Shown here piece after piece: positions 45,787 to 56,000 of a stretch of 64,000 nt of DNA (position 1 is its first letter; every line of letters begins with the position of its first letter). Position numbers and translations under genes: made by a program. The notes under the pieces are model-generated. The model was not told the DNA's origin and searched no databases. It saw only the letters and a program-made list of their open reading frames with translations. The stretch covers positions 1 through 64,000 of the forward strand of contig NZ_PABT01000033.1 in assembly GCF_002699205.1 (NCBI RefSeq). The letters are read 5' to 3'. This DNA is from Allomuricauda sp. (lineage in GTDB: Bacteria > Bacteroidota > Bacteroidia > Flavobacteriales > Flavobacteriaceae).

Positions 45787-47610
45787 TCAATGGTTGAGTT
45801 CTTCTTCGTTTTCTTGAAGTGGAACGTTCTGTGGAACAAAATCCTGTCCCGCTATAATGTACTCACCATTCTCGTATGTTTTACTATAATCGTAAGCCCA
45901 ACGGTAAACATGTGGGATTTCCCCAGGCCAGTTTCCGTGAATGTGCTCTTGGGGAGTTGTCCATTCCAATGTGTTGGAACCCCATGGATTAACGGGTCCT
46001 TTTTTACCGTAGAAAATACTGGAGATAAAGTTGTAAACGAAAATCAACTGGGCCAAACCGGCAATAATCGCAAATACGGTCATCAAAACCTGTACATTGG
46101 TCAACTCATCGAACATTGGGAACGCCGTATTTTCATAGTAACGTCGTGGCACCCCGGCCATACCCACAAAGTGCATTGGGAAAAATACCCCATACGCACA
46201 AACTGCGGTAATCCAGAAGTGGACATAACCTAAGTTTTTGTTCATCATTCTTCCTTGGAACATTTTTGGGAACCAATGGTAGATTCCAGCAAACATACCA
46301 TACAATGCTGATATACCCATTACCAAGTGGAAGTGTGCGACCACAAAGTATGTATCGTGAACGTTGATATCGAGCGTACTATCACCCAAAATGATACCTG
46401 TCAGACCACCAGTTATGAAGGTTGACACCAAACCGATGGAGAACAACATCGCAGGGTTGAGCTGCAGATTACCTTTCCATAGGGTGGTGATATAGTTAAA
46501 TGCTTTTACTGCTGATGGAATCGCTATCAAAAGTGTCGTAAAGGTGAACACAGATCCCAAGAATGGGTTCATACCGGACACGAACATGTGGTGACCCCAA
46601 ACAATTGTCGATAGGAATGCAATGGCCAAAATAGAAGCAACCATCGCTCTATATCCAAAAATTGGTTTTCTTGCATTGGTCGACATTACTTCTGATGTGA
46701 TACCCAACGCTGGCAACAATACAATATATACTTCTGGGTGACCCAAGAACCAGAACAAGTGTTCGTACAATACTGGGGAACCTCCTTGGTAGTGCAATAC
46801 TTCACCTTGAATAAAGATGTCGGACAAGAAGAACGAAGTACCGAAACTTCTATCCATAATCAACAACAAGGCAGCTGAAAGCAAAACAGGGAACGAAACC
46901 ACCCCGATTATTGCGGTTACAAAAAACGCCCAAATTGTCAAAGGCAAACGTGTCATGGACATTCCCTTTGTTCTTAGGTTGATGACAGTCACGATATAGT
47001 TCAGCGACCCCAACAAGGATGAGGCGATGAATATAGCCATGGACACCAACCAAAGGGTCATACCCATACCCGAACCGGGCTGTGCCATTGGCAATGCACT
47101 CAATGGAGGATATACGGTCCAACCAGCAGCTGCAGGTCCTGCTTCGACGAACAAAGAGATTATCATAATTACGGATGAAACAAAGAACATCCAATACGAA
47201 AGCATGTTCATGAAACCGGAAGCCATATCCCTTGCACCGATCTGTAATGGGATCAAAAGGTTACTAAAAGTACCACTCAAACCCTGGGTAAGCACAAAGA
47301 AAACCATCAGGGTACCGTGAATGGTCACCAATGCCAAATAAATATCAGCATCCATCACACCATCCGGAGCCCATTTGCCCAAAACAGCTTTAAAAATCCC
47401 AAAAGATTCACCAGGCCAAGCCAATTGCATTCTAAACAACAATGACATGGCTATACCTATGAATCCCATAATAAGACCAGTAATCAGATATTGCTTGGAT
47501 ATCATCTTATGGTCCTGACTGAAAATATATTTTGTTACAAAAGTTTCCTTATGGTGATGTCCATGATCATCGTGGTGATCATCGTGACTTACATGGGCTA
47601 CTTCAGACAT
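45787..47610 (-). CDS. ctaD: Cytochrome c oxidase subunit I
   Basis: This is the catalytic core of an aa3-type oxidase that reduces oxygen to water and pumps protons. The 607 residues have at least twelve transmembrane helices. Conserved segments include ITIHGTLMVFFVLTQG, FWFLGHPEVYIVLLPALGI (CuB ligand and cross-linked Tyr), VWGHHMFVSGMNP (CuB histidines) and HDTYFVVAHFHLVMGIS (heme histidines). The N-terminus is strikingly His-rich, with eight histidines within residues 6-20. It is the last gene of the actA-F-ctaC-ctaD operon. Subunits III and IV are encoded at 24089-26136. Confidence 0.97.
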   Translation of the reverse strand: MSEVAHVSHDDHHDDHGHHHKETFVTKYIFSQDHKMISKQYLITGLIMGFIGIAMSLLFRMQLAWPGESFGIFKAVLGKWAPDGVMDADIYLALVTIHGTLMVFFVLTQGLSGTFSNLLIPLQIGARDMASGFMNMLSYWMFFVSSVIMIISLFVEAGPAAAGWTVYPPLSALPMAQPGSGMGMTLWLVSMAIFIASSLLGSLNYIVTVINLRTKGMSMTRLPLTIWAFFVTAIIGVVSFPVLLSAALLLIMDRSFGTSFFLSDIFIQGEVLHYQGGSPVLYEHLFWFLGHPEVYIVLLPALGITSEVMSTNARKPIFGYRAMVASILAIAFLSTIVWGHHMFVSGMNPFLGSVFTFTTLLIAIPSAVKAFNYITTLWKGNLQLNPAMLFSIGLVSTFITGGLTGIILGDSTLDINVHDTYFVVAHFHLVMGISALYGMFAGIYHWFPKMFQGRMMNKNLGYVHFWITAVCAYGVFFPMHFVGMAGVPRRYYENTAFPMFDELTNVQVLMTVFAIIAGLAQLIFVYNFISSIFYGKKGPVNPWGSNTLEWTTPQEHIHGNWPGEIPHVYRWAYDYSKTYENGEYIIAGQDFVPQNVPLQENEEELNH

Positions 47611-47646
47611 ATTCCAATTAATTTTTTTGTTATTCTTGTTTGTTTG

Positions 47647-48774
47647 TTATTCCACAGAAGCTGTATCCGCCAATTCAACATCACTAGCATCTTCTATGTT
47701 CAATGCTTGCTCTTCCGATTTATCGGCCATAACCGTCTCCTTGAAGGTTTTTTGTTCTGCAAGCCATTTGTTGAATTCTTCCTCGGTCTCAACTATGATC
47801 TTCATCTGCATATTATAGTGAGACTTTCCGCATATCTTGTTGCACAATAAAATATAGTCAAACTCCCATGGATCTGAGTTGGACCTTCCTTCGGCTGCCC
47901 ATTCAGCTCTCAATGCATTGGTCCTTTTAACCTTGTCAACGATATCAGGATTCATTCGCATTTCCTCGGTTGTTATGGTCGGCGTGAAGGAGAACTGCGT
48001 GATCATCCCGGGAACACAGTTCATTTGAGCCCTAAAGTGGGGCATGTATGCAGAGTGCAACACGTCCTGCGATCTCATTTTGAAGTTCACTTTTCGCCCT
48101 ACCGGCAAATGCAATTCCTTAACAATTATATCATCCTCGGCATTGGGATCGGATTCGTCCACACCGAGAACATTGGCATTTGCAATATCGATCAATCGAA
48201 CATTTGCATCACCAAGAACATTGTCTTCACCACTATATCTGGCAGTCCAACTGAATTGTTGTGCATATAGTTCCACTACCAAGGGGTCATCGTCCTCGTT
48301 TATATCCATGATACTGGTCCAAGTGTACAATCCCCAAAGAATCAAACCTGCCAATACAATTACCGGAATAATGGTCCAGATAAACTCCAACCGATCATTA
48401 TCTGCAAAAAACAGTGCCTTTCTCCCTTTTTGTCCCCTGTACTTGTAGCCAAAGTAATGCAATAGGGCCTGGGTCACTGTTTGTACAAAGAATATAATGC
48501 CCATCGACATCATCATCAATTGGTCATAATCCTGACCATGCTCGGAAGCAGCTTCCGGCAACAGTGCCTTCCCATATTTTGCGAAACTGAAAATTGTGAT
48601 TCCATAAATAAAAATCAAGAACACAAACAAAAGGTAACCATTGTTTTTGTTATCGGAATCGTTCGCTATCTCAGCTCTCTCTGTTTTATTTTGCGATAAT
48701 TCGAAAATCTTGGTCATCTGCCATATAGCAATCGCAACCAGTACTAAAACAGTAAATGTTAATAATGCAGTCAT
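47647..48774 (-). CDS. ctaC: Cytochrome c oxidase subunit II (CuA)
   Basis: Subunit II takes electrons from cytochrome c at the binuclear CuA centre. The 375-residue protein keeps the CuA ligands His240, Cys311, Cys315, His319 and Met322 (CNKICGKSHYNM). It has no CxxCH motif, so it lacks the fused cytochrome c of caa3 enzymes. Four hydrophobic helices are seen (about 1-20, 46-66, 88-106, 130-150), two more than usual. A 40-residue insertion precedes the CuA cysteines. It follows actF by 28 bp. Confidence 0.96.
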   Translation of the reverse strand: MTALLTFTVLVLVAIAIWQMTKIFELSQNKTERAEIANDSDNKNNGYLLFVFLIFIYGITIFSFAKYGKALLPEAASEHGQDYDQLMMMSMGIIFFVQTVTQALLHYFGYKYRGQKGRKALFFADNDRLEFIWTIIPVIVLAGLILWGLYTWTSIMDINEDDDPLVVELYAQQFSWTARYSGEDNVLGDANVRLIDIANANVLGVDESDPNAEDDIIVKELHLPVGRKVNFKMRSQDVLHSAYMPHFRAQMNCVPGMITQFSFTPTITTEEMRMNPDIVDKVKRTNALRAEWAAEGRSNSDPWEFDYILLCNKICGKSHYNMQMKIIVETEEEFNKWLAEQKTFKETVMADKSEEQALNIEDASDVELADTASVE

Positions 48775-48802
48775 CGTTTATCTATCTAAGACTTAAATCG
48801 TA

Positions 48803-50137
48803 TTAATAATGAAAATGTCTACTCTCCTCAATAAATGGATTTCGTTTGGGTTGCAACGGAGCTTTTGTCAAAGCTGTAAACACCCAGTACACAAATAAAC
48901 CTCCAAAGAACAAAATACCGCCAATTTCCGGGAATCCAATATACCATTGATCACCAACCGTTGCCGGCATTACCATATTAAAAATATCCAAATAGTGGCC
49001 AAAAAGCACCACGATACCGGTCAGGATGACAAACCAGTTGACCCTTTTGTAATCGCTGTTCATAAGCACCAACAATGGGAAAACAAAATTCATCACCAAC
49101 ATACCAAAGAAGGGTAATTTGTAATCTTGAAAACGAGCTATATAATAGGTTACCTCTTCGGGTATATCTGCATACCAAATAAGCATAAACTGTGAGAACC
49201 AAAGATAGGTCCAAAATATGCTGATACCGAACATGAACTTGGCCAAATCGTGTATGTGGCTATCGTTCACTTGTTCCAAATAACCTTTTGATTTGAGGTA
49301 AACGGTCACCATGGCAATCACCGTAATTCCGGACACGAACATACTGGCAAATACATACCATCCGAAGAGTGTGCTGAACCAATGGGGATCCAAACTCATG
49401 ATCCAGTCCCATGACATCATCGATTCGGTAATCAAATAGAATACCAAGAAACCAGCGGACCATCTAAAGTTTTTTACAAAGTTGCTGTTATCATCCGACT
49501 CATCTTGGGCCAAGGATAATTTTCTGGAATACTGACGATAGAAAATCCATCCCCCCAAGAAAATTGCAGCTCTGATCAAAAAGAAGGTTGGGTTCAAATA
49601 CCCGGATTTTCCCTGTAGCAATTCATCGTGTGCCACGGTCTCAGCATCCATCCATACGAACATATGGTTCATATGCAGTGCTGAAAGGAGTAAAATTACG
49701 AACACTATAATCCCTCCAGGTATCAAATAAGCGGTTATCCCTTCCATTACCCTAAAGAGCAAGGGGGACCAACCTGCTTGCGCAGCACGTTGTATGGCGT
49801 AAAAAGCCAAGACGCCCAAAGCGATCATAAAGAAAAAGAATGCAGCTACATAAAGTGCGGACCAAGGTCGGTTTTGTAGTTGGTGCAACAAATGTGTATC
49901 ATGGGAGGCATCATGCTCTTCACCATGGGAAGCAGCTGCTCCATGACCTTGTTCTTCTCCATGGCCCATTGCTTCTTCCGCATGCCCACCGCCATGACCA
50001 TCGTCATGCGCCGCTACCATGGCCTTGGCTTCTTCCACTGTTGATGGAGCCGACAAAAAACCAATTGCCAAGAAAATAACTCCAAGCCCCATGGCTATGA
50101 AAGATCCTATTCTAAGTTTGTTTGAAAAGGTGTACAT
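48803..50137 (-). CDS. actF: Alternative complex III subunit ActF
   Basis: ActF is an inner membrane subunit of the quinol:cytochrome c oxidoreductase that replaces bc1 in this phylum. The 444 residues form about ten helices, including MESMMSWDWIMSLDPHWFSTL-like segments and YADIPEEVTYYI. A His-rich, probably periplasmic loop with ten histidines (44-85) separates the first helices. It follows actE by 17 bp and precedes ctaC. The family match is clear; the loop is unusual and may bind metal. Confidence 0.94.
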   Translation of the reverse strand: MYTFSNKLRIGSFIAMGLGVIFLAIGFLSAPSTVEEAKAMVAAHDDGHGGGHAEEAMGHGEEQGHGAAASHGEEHDASHDTHLLHQLQNRPWSALYVAAFFFFMIALGVLAFYAIQRAAQAGWSPLLFRVMEGITAYLIPGGIIVFVILLLSALHMNHMFVWMDAETVAHDELLQGKSGYLNPTFFLIRAAIFLGGWIFYRQYSRKLSLAQDESDDNSNFVKNFRWSAGFLVFYLITESMMSWDWIMSLDPHWFSTLFGWYVFASMFVSGITVIAMVTVYLKSKGYLEQVNDSHIHDLAKFMFGISIFWTYLWFSQFMLIWYADIPEEVTYYIARFQDYKLPFFGMLVMNFVFPLLVLMNSDYKRVNWFVILTGIVVLFGHYLDIFNMVMPATVGDQWYIGFPEIGGILFFGGLFVYWVFTALTKAPLQPKRNPFIEESRHFHY

Positions 50138-50154
50138 AGTCTATTCTTATCCTA

Positions 50155-50724
50155 TTATTTTGTTAGGTCTTCCTTTAACTTCATCACATATTCGGACACT
50201 TGCCACATTTCTTTCTCATTGGCAAACTGCGAGGCATAGGAGCCCATGGAGTTCAACCCATAATAAATAGTGTGGTACGTGGTTCCAACAGTAATATTTC
50301 TAGCTACATCATCATAGCTGGGAACACCCAATATTTTTTCTCGTTTTACAAGATTTCCTTGCCCATCTCCTTTTGCCCCATGACAAATGGCACAGTATAT
50401 ATCGTACAACTCTTTACCTTTTGCCAAATTTTCTTCTCGATCAAGGGAGTCCAAAGGACTTGTATTCAATCTTGCAAGTTCCTTGCCTTCCGGAGTGTTT
50501 TCAAACTCATAGGGCATGTATCCTCTGTTGATGGTCCCTTCCACTGGCAAGAGGGCCTCTGTACCATCAGGGAACAACCCATTGTCAACGCCTTGGTAGG
50601 TTTCATATCCTACGGGTTCGTACATGTTTGGCATGTATTGGTAGTTTGGCCTGTTTTTATCTGCGCAAGAAGCAGCAAACAGCACCAAGACCAAAGCAAC
50701 ACTTATTTTACCTAATTGCTTCAT
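50155..50724 (-). CDS. actE: Alternative complex III subunit ActE (monoheme cytochrome c)
   Basis: The 189-residue protein is a lipoprotein by its N-terminus (VLVLFAASC, lipidated Cys20) with one heme c site, CAICH (111-115). It sits on the periplasmic face and should receive electrons from ActA/ActB and pass them to the oxidase. The C-terminus has GLNSMGSYASQF, where Met is a likely axial heme ligand. It follows actD by 4 bp. Confidence 0.95.
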   Translation of the reverse strand: MKQLGKISVALVLVLFAASCADKNRPNYQYMPNMYEPVGYETYQGVDNGLFPDGTEALLPVEGTINRGYMPYEFENTPEGKELARLNTSPLDSLDREENLAKGKELYDIYCAICHGAKGDGQGNLVKREKILGVPSYDDVARNITVGTTYHTIYYGLNSMGSYASQFANEKEMWQVSEYVMKLKEDLTK

Positions 50725-50728
50725 ATTA

Positions 50729-51256
50729 TTAAGACTCCTTTTCTGTAACTTTTACTTCTACCGCACCTGTTTCCCACAACAAATCGGCAAGTTCTTGTTC
50801 GTTATCGTGAACTCCCAATTCCATCAAAAAATGGTCATCGGTAGTTCTTTTATCGGGGTTTTCCGCTTTTTTGAACGGCCACATCCTACTTCTTAAATAA
50901 AAAGTGATCACCATCAAGTGAGCAGCGAAGAAAACGGTCAACTCAAACATGATCGGAACAAAGGCGGGTAAATTTTCCATATAACTGAAACTTGGTTTAC
51001 CACCAATGTCCTGTGGCCAATCCTCAATCATGATATAGTTCATCATAACCACAGCCACCGTTAATCCCAAACATCCGTAAAGGAAAGAGGTTATGGCTAT
51101 TCTAGTATCGGCTAAGCCCATAGCTTTGTCCAGACCGTGAACAGGAAATGGAGTGTACACCTCTTCTATATGATGGTGCTCTGCCCTAACCTTTTTTACG
51201 GCATGCATCAACACATCGTCATCGTTGTAAAGTGCTTGTATAACTTTTGATGCCAT
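50729..51256 (-). CDS. actD: Alternative complex III subunit ActD (DUF3341)
   Basis: This 175-residue protein has a cytoplasmic N-terminal domain (HHIEEVYTPFPVHGLDKAMG) and two transmembrane helices (about 55-75 and 95-120). This matches the DUF3341 family. ActD is a structural subunit without cofactors. It is 2 bp downstream of actC. Confidence 0.95.
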   Translation of the reverse strand: MASKVIQALYNDDDVLMHAVKKVRAEHHHIEEVYTPFPVHGLDKAMGLADTRIAITSFLYGCLGLTVAVVMMNYIMIEDWPQDIGGKPSFSYMENLPAFVPIMFELTVFFAAHLMVITFYLRSRMWPFKKAENPDKRTTDDHFLMELGVHDNEQELADLLWETGAVEVKVTEKES

Positions 51257-51258
51257 AA

Positions 51259-52977
51259 TTATTTATCTTCATTTAATTTTTTAGCCTGACCTGCCCAATC
51301 ATCCCGTTGCGCTCTTCCTGGGAAAGAACCTGTGATGGAATCCAACAAATCATATTCTTTTTCGGTCATTTTGCCTACTTGGGCAAATGTATAGATACCA
51401 ATTTGGTTCAAGGCTTGCTCCATTTGTGGACCAATTCCCTTGACTTTCTTCAAATCATCCGGGGTCTGTGTTTCGGCATCGAATGTACCAATTGCTTCAA
51501 GCAATGATGACACTTGTTTTTCATCGGCCTCAACCTTTGGTGTCTCTTCCACAACTGTTTTACCCTTAACATTTGGTGTTACGTACAAAGGTTTTCCAGC
51601 ATCCCTTAATTTTTTGTATTTCTCTCCTGACGACTTCAATATAGATTTCACCTCCGCCTGAGCTATTACAGGGAATGTTCTTGAGTACAACAGGAACAAT
51701 ACAAAGAAGAATCCGATGGTTCCGATAAAGATTCCTATATCCACAAAGGTTGGGGAGAACATTGTCCAAGAAGATGGCAAATAATCCCTATGCAATGAGG
51801 TTACGATAATAACGAAACGCTCAAACCACATTCCGATGTTCACCACGATAGAAATAAAGAAGGAGAACATGATACTGGTTCGCAACTTCTTGAACCACAT
51901 AAACTGTGGGGAGAACACGTTACAGGTCATCATGGACCAATATGCCCACCAGTAAGGCCCTGTGGCCCTGTTCAAGAATGCATACTGTTCGTACTCCACA
52001 CCGGAATACCATGCAATGAACAACTCCGTAATATATGCACATCCCACAATGGAACCTGTGATCATGATTACGATGTTCATCAACTCGATATGCTGAAGGG
52101 TAATGTACGCTTCCAAGCCACATACTTTACGCATGATAATCAAAAGTGTGTTCACCATGGCAAAACCGGAGAAAATCGCACCAGCAACAAAGTATGGTGG
52201 GAATATTGTGGTGTGCCATCCTGGAATCACAGATGTAGCAAAGTCAAAAGATACGATGGTGTGTACCGAAAGCACCAATGGTGTGGCCAAACCGGCCAAT
52301 ACCAAGGAAACTTCCTCAAAACGTTGCCAATCTTTTGCACGACCTGTCCAACCGAAGCTCAACAGACTGTATATTTTCTTTTGGAATGGTTTTACCGCCC
52401 TATCACGAATCATGGCAAAATCAGGCAAAAGCCCTGTCCACCAGAACACCAATGATACGGAAAGGTAAGTCGAAATCGCAAACACATCCCAAAGCAGTGG
52501 TGAATTAAAGTTTACCCAAAGCGAACCAAATTGGTTAGGGATGGGAAGTACCCAATAGGCCAACCAAGGACGACCCATGTGGATAATCGGGAACAACCCA
52601 GCTTGGACAACCGAGAAAATGGTCATCGCCTCCGCAGAACGGTTGATTGCCATTCTCCATTTTTGACGGAACAGCAAAAGTACAGCCGAAATCAGTGTAC
52701 CTGCGTGACCAATACCCACCCACCATACAAAGTTGGTGATATCCCAGGCCCAGTTAACGGTTCGGTTAAGACCCCAAACCCCAATACCCGTGGAAACGGT
52801 ATAAATGATACATCCTAGACCCCAGAGGAATGCCACTAATGCGATGGTAAAAACAATCCACCATTGTTTATTGGCCTTTCCCTCAACTGGACGGGCGATG
52901 TCCACTGTTACATCGTGGTATCCTTTGTCTCCGACCACTAAGGGCTTTCGAATAGGTGCTTCGTAATGCGACGCCAT
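51259..52977 (-). CDS. actC: Alternative complex III subunit ActC with HhH tail
   Basis: ActC is the NrfD-type membrane subunit that binds menaquinol. The first 460 residues form about ten helices (for instance TNFVWWVGIGHAGTLISAVL and HMGRPWLAYWVLP). About 110 extra residues follow the last helix and are probably cytoplasmic. The tail starts with a flexible Lys/Glu/Val linker and ends with a helix-hairpin-helix-like module (507-572) containing KVKGIGPQMEQALNQIGIYT and FPGRAQRDDWAGQAKKL. Such modules also occur fused to unrelated proteins. The tail is not needed for quinol oxidation in known complexes. Overall identity is firm; the role of the tail is unknown. Confidence 0.95.
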   Translation of the reverse strand: MASHYEAPIRKPLVVGDKGYHDVTVDIARPVEGKANKQWWIVFTIALVAFLWGLGCIIYTVSTGIGVWGLNRTVNWAWDITNFVWWVGIGHAGTLISAVLLLFRQKWRMAINRSAEAMTIFSVVQAGLFPIIHMGRPWLAYWVLPIPNQFGSLWVNFNSPLLWDVFAISTYLSVSLVFWWTGLLPDFAMIRDRAVKPFQKKIYSLLSFGWTGRAKDWQRFEEVSLVLAGLATPLVLSVHTIVSFDFATSVIPGWHTTIFPPYFVAGAIFSGFAMVNTLLIIMRKVCGLEAYITLQHIELMNIVIMITGSIVGCAYITELFIAWYSGVEYEQYAFLNRATGPYWWAYWSMMTCNVFSPQFMWFKKLRTSIMFSFFISIVVNIGMWFERFVIIVTSLHRDYLPSSWTMFSPTFVDIGIFIGTIGFFFVLFLLYSRTFPVIAQAEVKSILKSSGEKYKKLRDAGKPLYVTPNVKGKTVVEETPKVEADEKQVSSLLEAIGTFDAETQTPDDLKKVKGIGPQMEQALNQIGIYTFAQVGKMTEKEYDLLDSITGSFPGRAQRDDWAGQAKKLNEDK

Positions 52978-53011
52978 AATTTATCTTCTAGTTACTTCTT
53001 TTTTTTATTGA

Positions 53012-56000
53012 TTAAGCCTCGTTGGTGTTTCTAACTTTCACATGGTAGAAAACATTCGGTTTTGTCCCCACATGCTCCAACAAATGATACATTCTATCAT
53101 CTTCTTTCAACTTTGCAACTTCGCTGTCATGGTCATTGATATCACCAAACACCATGGCCCCGCTACTACATGCTGCCGAACAAGCTGTCTGGAACTCACC
53201 ATCTTTTATAACTCTTCCATCTCTCTTGGCATCCAAAATGGTCTTTTGTGTCATTTGGATACACATAGAGCATTTTTCCATTACACCTCTTGATCTAACA
53301 TTAACATCTGGGTTAAGTACCATTTTACCTAAATCGTTGTTCATGTTAAAATCAAACTCATCGTTATTGTTGTACAAGAACCAGTTGAACCTACGTACTT
53401 TGTACGGACAGTTGTTGGCACAATATCTTGTACCTACACAACGGTTATATGCCATATGGTTCTGTCCTTGTCTACTATGGGATGTTGCCGCTACCGGACA
53501 AACTGTTTCACAAGGTGCGTGATTACAGTGTTGGCACATTACGGGTTGAAAAGCCACTTGTGGATTGGCAGATGGATCTTCCATCTCTCTAAATCCTCCA
53601 AGAGACCCTTTGTCCCCCCAAAGGCCTTCCATCTCTTCTTTTTTATCATTGTCCCCTTCAAAAGTTTCTTCTGAAGAATAGTATCTGTCTATACGCAACC
53701 AGTGCATATCGCGAGAACGTCGTATCTCTGCTTTACCGACAACAGGAACATTGTTCTCCGCATGGCACGCAATTACACAGGCACCACATCCGGTACAAGC
53801 GTTCAGGTCTATCGACAAATTAAAATGATGCCCAACACTTCTATCAAATTCATCCCACAAATCGGCATCAGGGGAAGTGACGGGAATTTCTTGATGGTTC
53901 AAGGATACATGGGCCATTGGATTCCATTCTGCATGGTCCTTGGTATTGAATATCTCCAAGGTAGTTTCCTTGATGATATCACCCCTACCCATCAATGTCT
54001 TTTGCGATTGCACACAGGCAAACTCATGTACACCCGATGTTTTTTCTACGGATACCGACTGCACATCAGAGAAGTTGCCGTACAATGTGTAGGCGTTGAC
54101 CCCTGTGGCCATCTCCTTCTGCATACCGGCCTTTTTACCGTATCCAAATGAAAGCCCAACAGTTCCCACGGCCTGTCCTGGCTGAACGATGACCGGAACA
54201 TTCTCCAGTACCTTCCCATCCACAGTAAGGTTTACGTAGCTACCGTTAAGACCACCATCAGCTTCAATGGTATTCTCGAGTCCCAATGATTCAGCATCCG
54301 CTTTGGAAACAGTCACATAGTTATCCCATGAAACCCTGGAAATTGGGTCGGGGAATTCCTGCAACCAAGGGTTATTGGCTTGGCGACCATCGCCCATCCC
54401 AACCTTTGAATAAAGCACCAACTCCGTTCCCGGGCTGGTTGAATTCACCAAAGCACGAAGTGCAGAGGCAATAGGCACTATTTCTGGCTGTTCCTCTTCC
54501 GATTCAGAAACAACTTCCTCATCTTCAACAGTTGGCACCACATAGACTCCGTCCTGCAATGCTTTGTTCCAAGACCCTCCTTGCAGAACATCCGTACTCC
54601 AAGTCTCCTTAATATATTCGTAATAAGTTTTCTCAATTCCCATCCATGTCAAAAGTGCTGCTTGAAACTGTTTTGTATCAAACAACTCACGGATGGCTGG
54701 TTGCATCAAACTATATTGTCCTTTTTTAAATTCAGCATCGCCCCAAGACTCCAAGTAATGGGAGGCAGCTGCCACATAACTGGAAGCCTGTGCCGTCTCA
54801 TCATAATTGTAAGCGAAGTCAACGGATAAATCGACTTTTTCAAGTCCAGCAAGGAATTCCTCAGCATTTGGCAATGTATATGCAGGGTTGACACCATCCA
54901 TAATCAATGCTCCCACACGACCTGCATTCATATCAGCGACCAACTTGGTTACTTTCGAAATATCCCCTTGACGTACATATTTTGGTTTCTCTGGGTCAAA
55001 TGCCTCACTGGCCAACAATTTATTGATGGCCAACACCACAGTTTGCACATTCTCGTCATTTATACCACTGACAACTACAGCCTTGCTACCTGCCTTTTTG
55101 ATTTCGGCAGCCACCTTGTCAACAGCTTCGTCCACGTCAGAAGTTCCACCGCCAACACTACTTCCATTTAACTTACCGTACAATTTGGCAAGTGCAATCT
55201 TTTGTTGGGTAGGCGTCATTGGGTATCGCTTGTCGGCATTTGCACCGGTCAAGGACATATTGGATTCCAACTGAATGTGTCTGGACATTTTTCCGTTTTT
55301 TGGAACACGCCCTTTAGCATAACCGGAATCATACCCTCCACCTTGCCAATCACCAAGAAAATCTGCCCCGAAAGAAACAATCAGATCAGCTTTCCCGAAA
55401 TCGTAATCTGCCAAGGCTCTCTCGCCGTATACTTTATTATATGCATTCAAAGCAGCATCTTCAGAGATCGCATCGTAAACTACATGGTTTACATTTTCAC
55501 CATAGGCTGCTTTAAAATCAGATATCAATTTTGAGGTTGAAGGACTAGCATAAGTCTGCGTCAGCAACACTACTTGCTTACTTGAACCTTTCAAGGCGTT
55601 CAACTTAGCTTTAACCGTAGCATCCAGAACCTTCCACTCTACTGGTTCGCCATTGGCCATGGGCCCTTGAACCCTCTTGCTATCGTACAAGGTCAAAACA
55701 GAGGCCTGAACTCTTGCATTGGCACTTCCATTTACCTTGGCATCCTTATTGTTTTCAATCTTTATCGGCCTTCCTTCCCTGGTCTTTACCAAAATACTGG
55801 CAAAATCAAAACCATCCGCAATAGTGGTTGCGTAGTAATTGGCCACGCCAGGCACAATATTGTCCGGCTGTACCACATAGGGAATGGATTTATGAACAGG
55901 TCCCTCACATGCAGCGACCGTAGCGGCAGCTGTACTAAAACCAACATACTTCAAGAAATCCCTACGGGATGTACTGGATGCGGACAAACTATCTTTGTCG

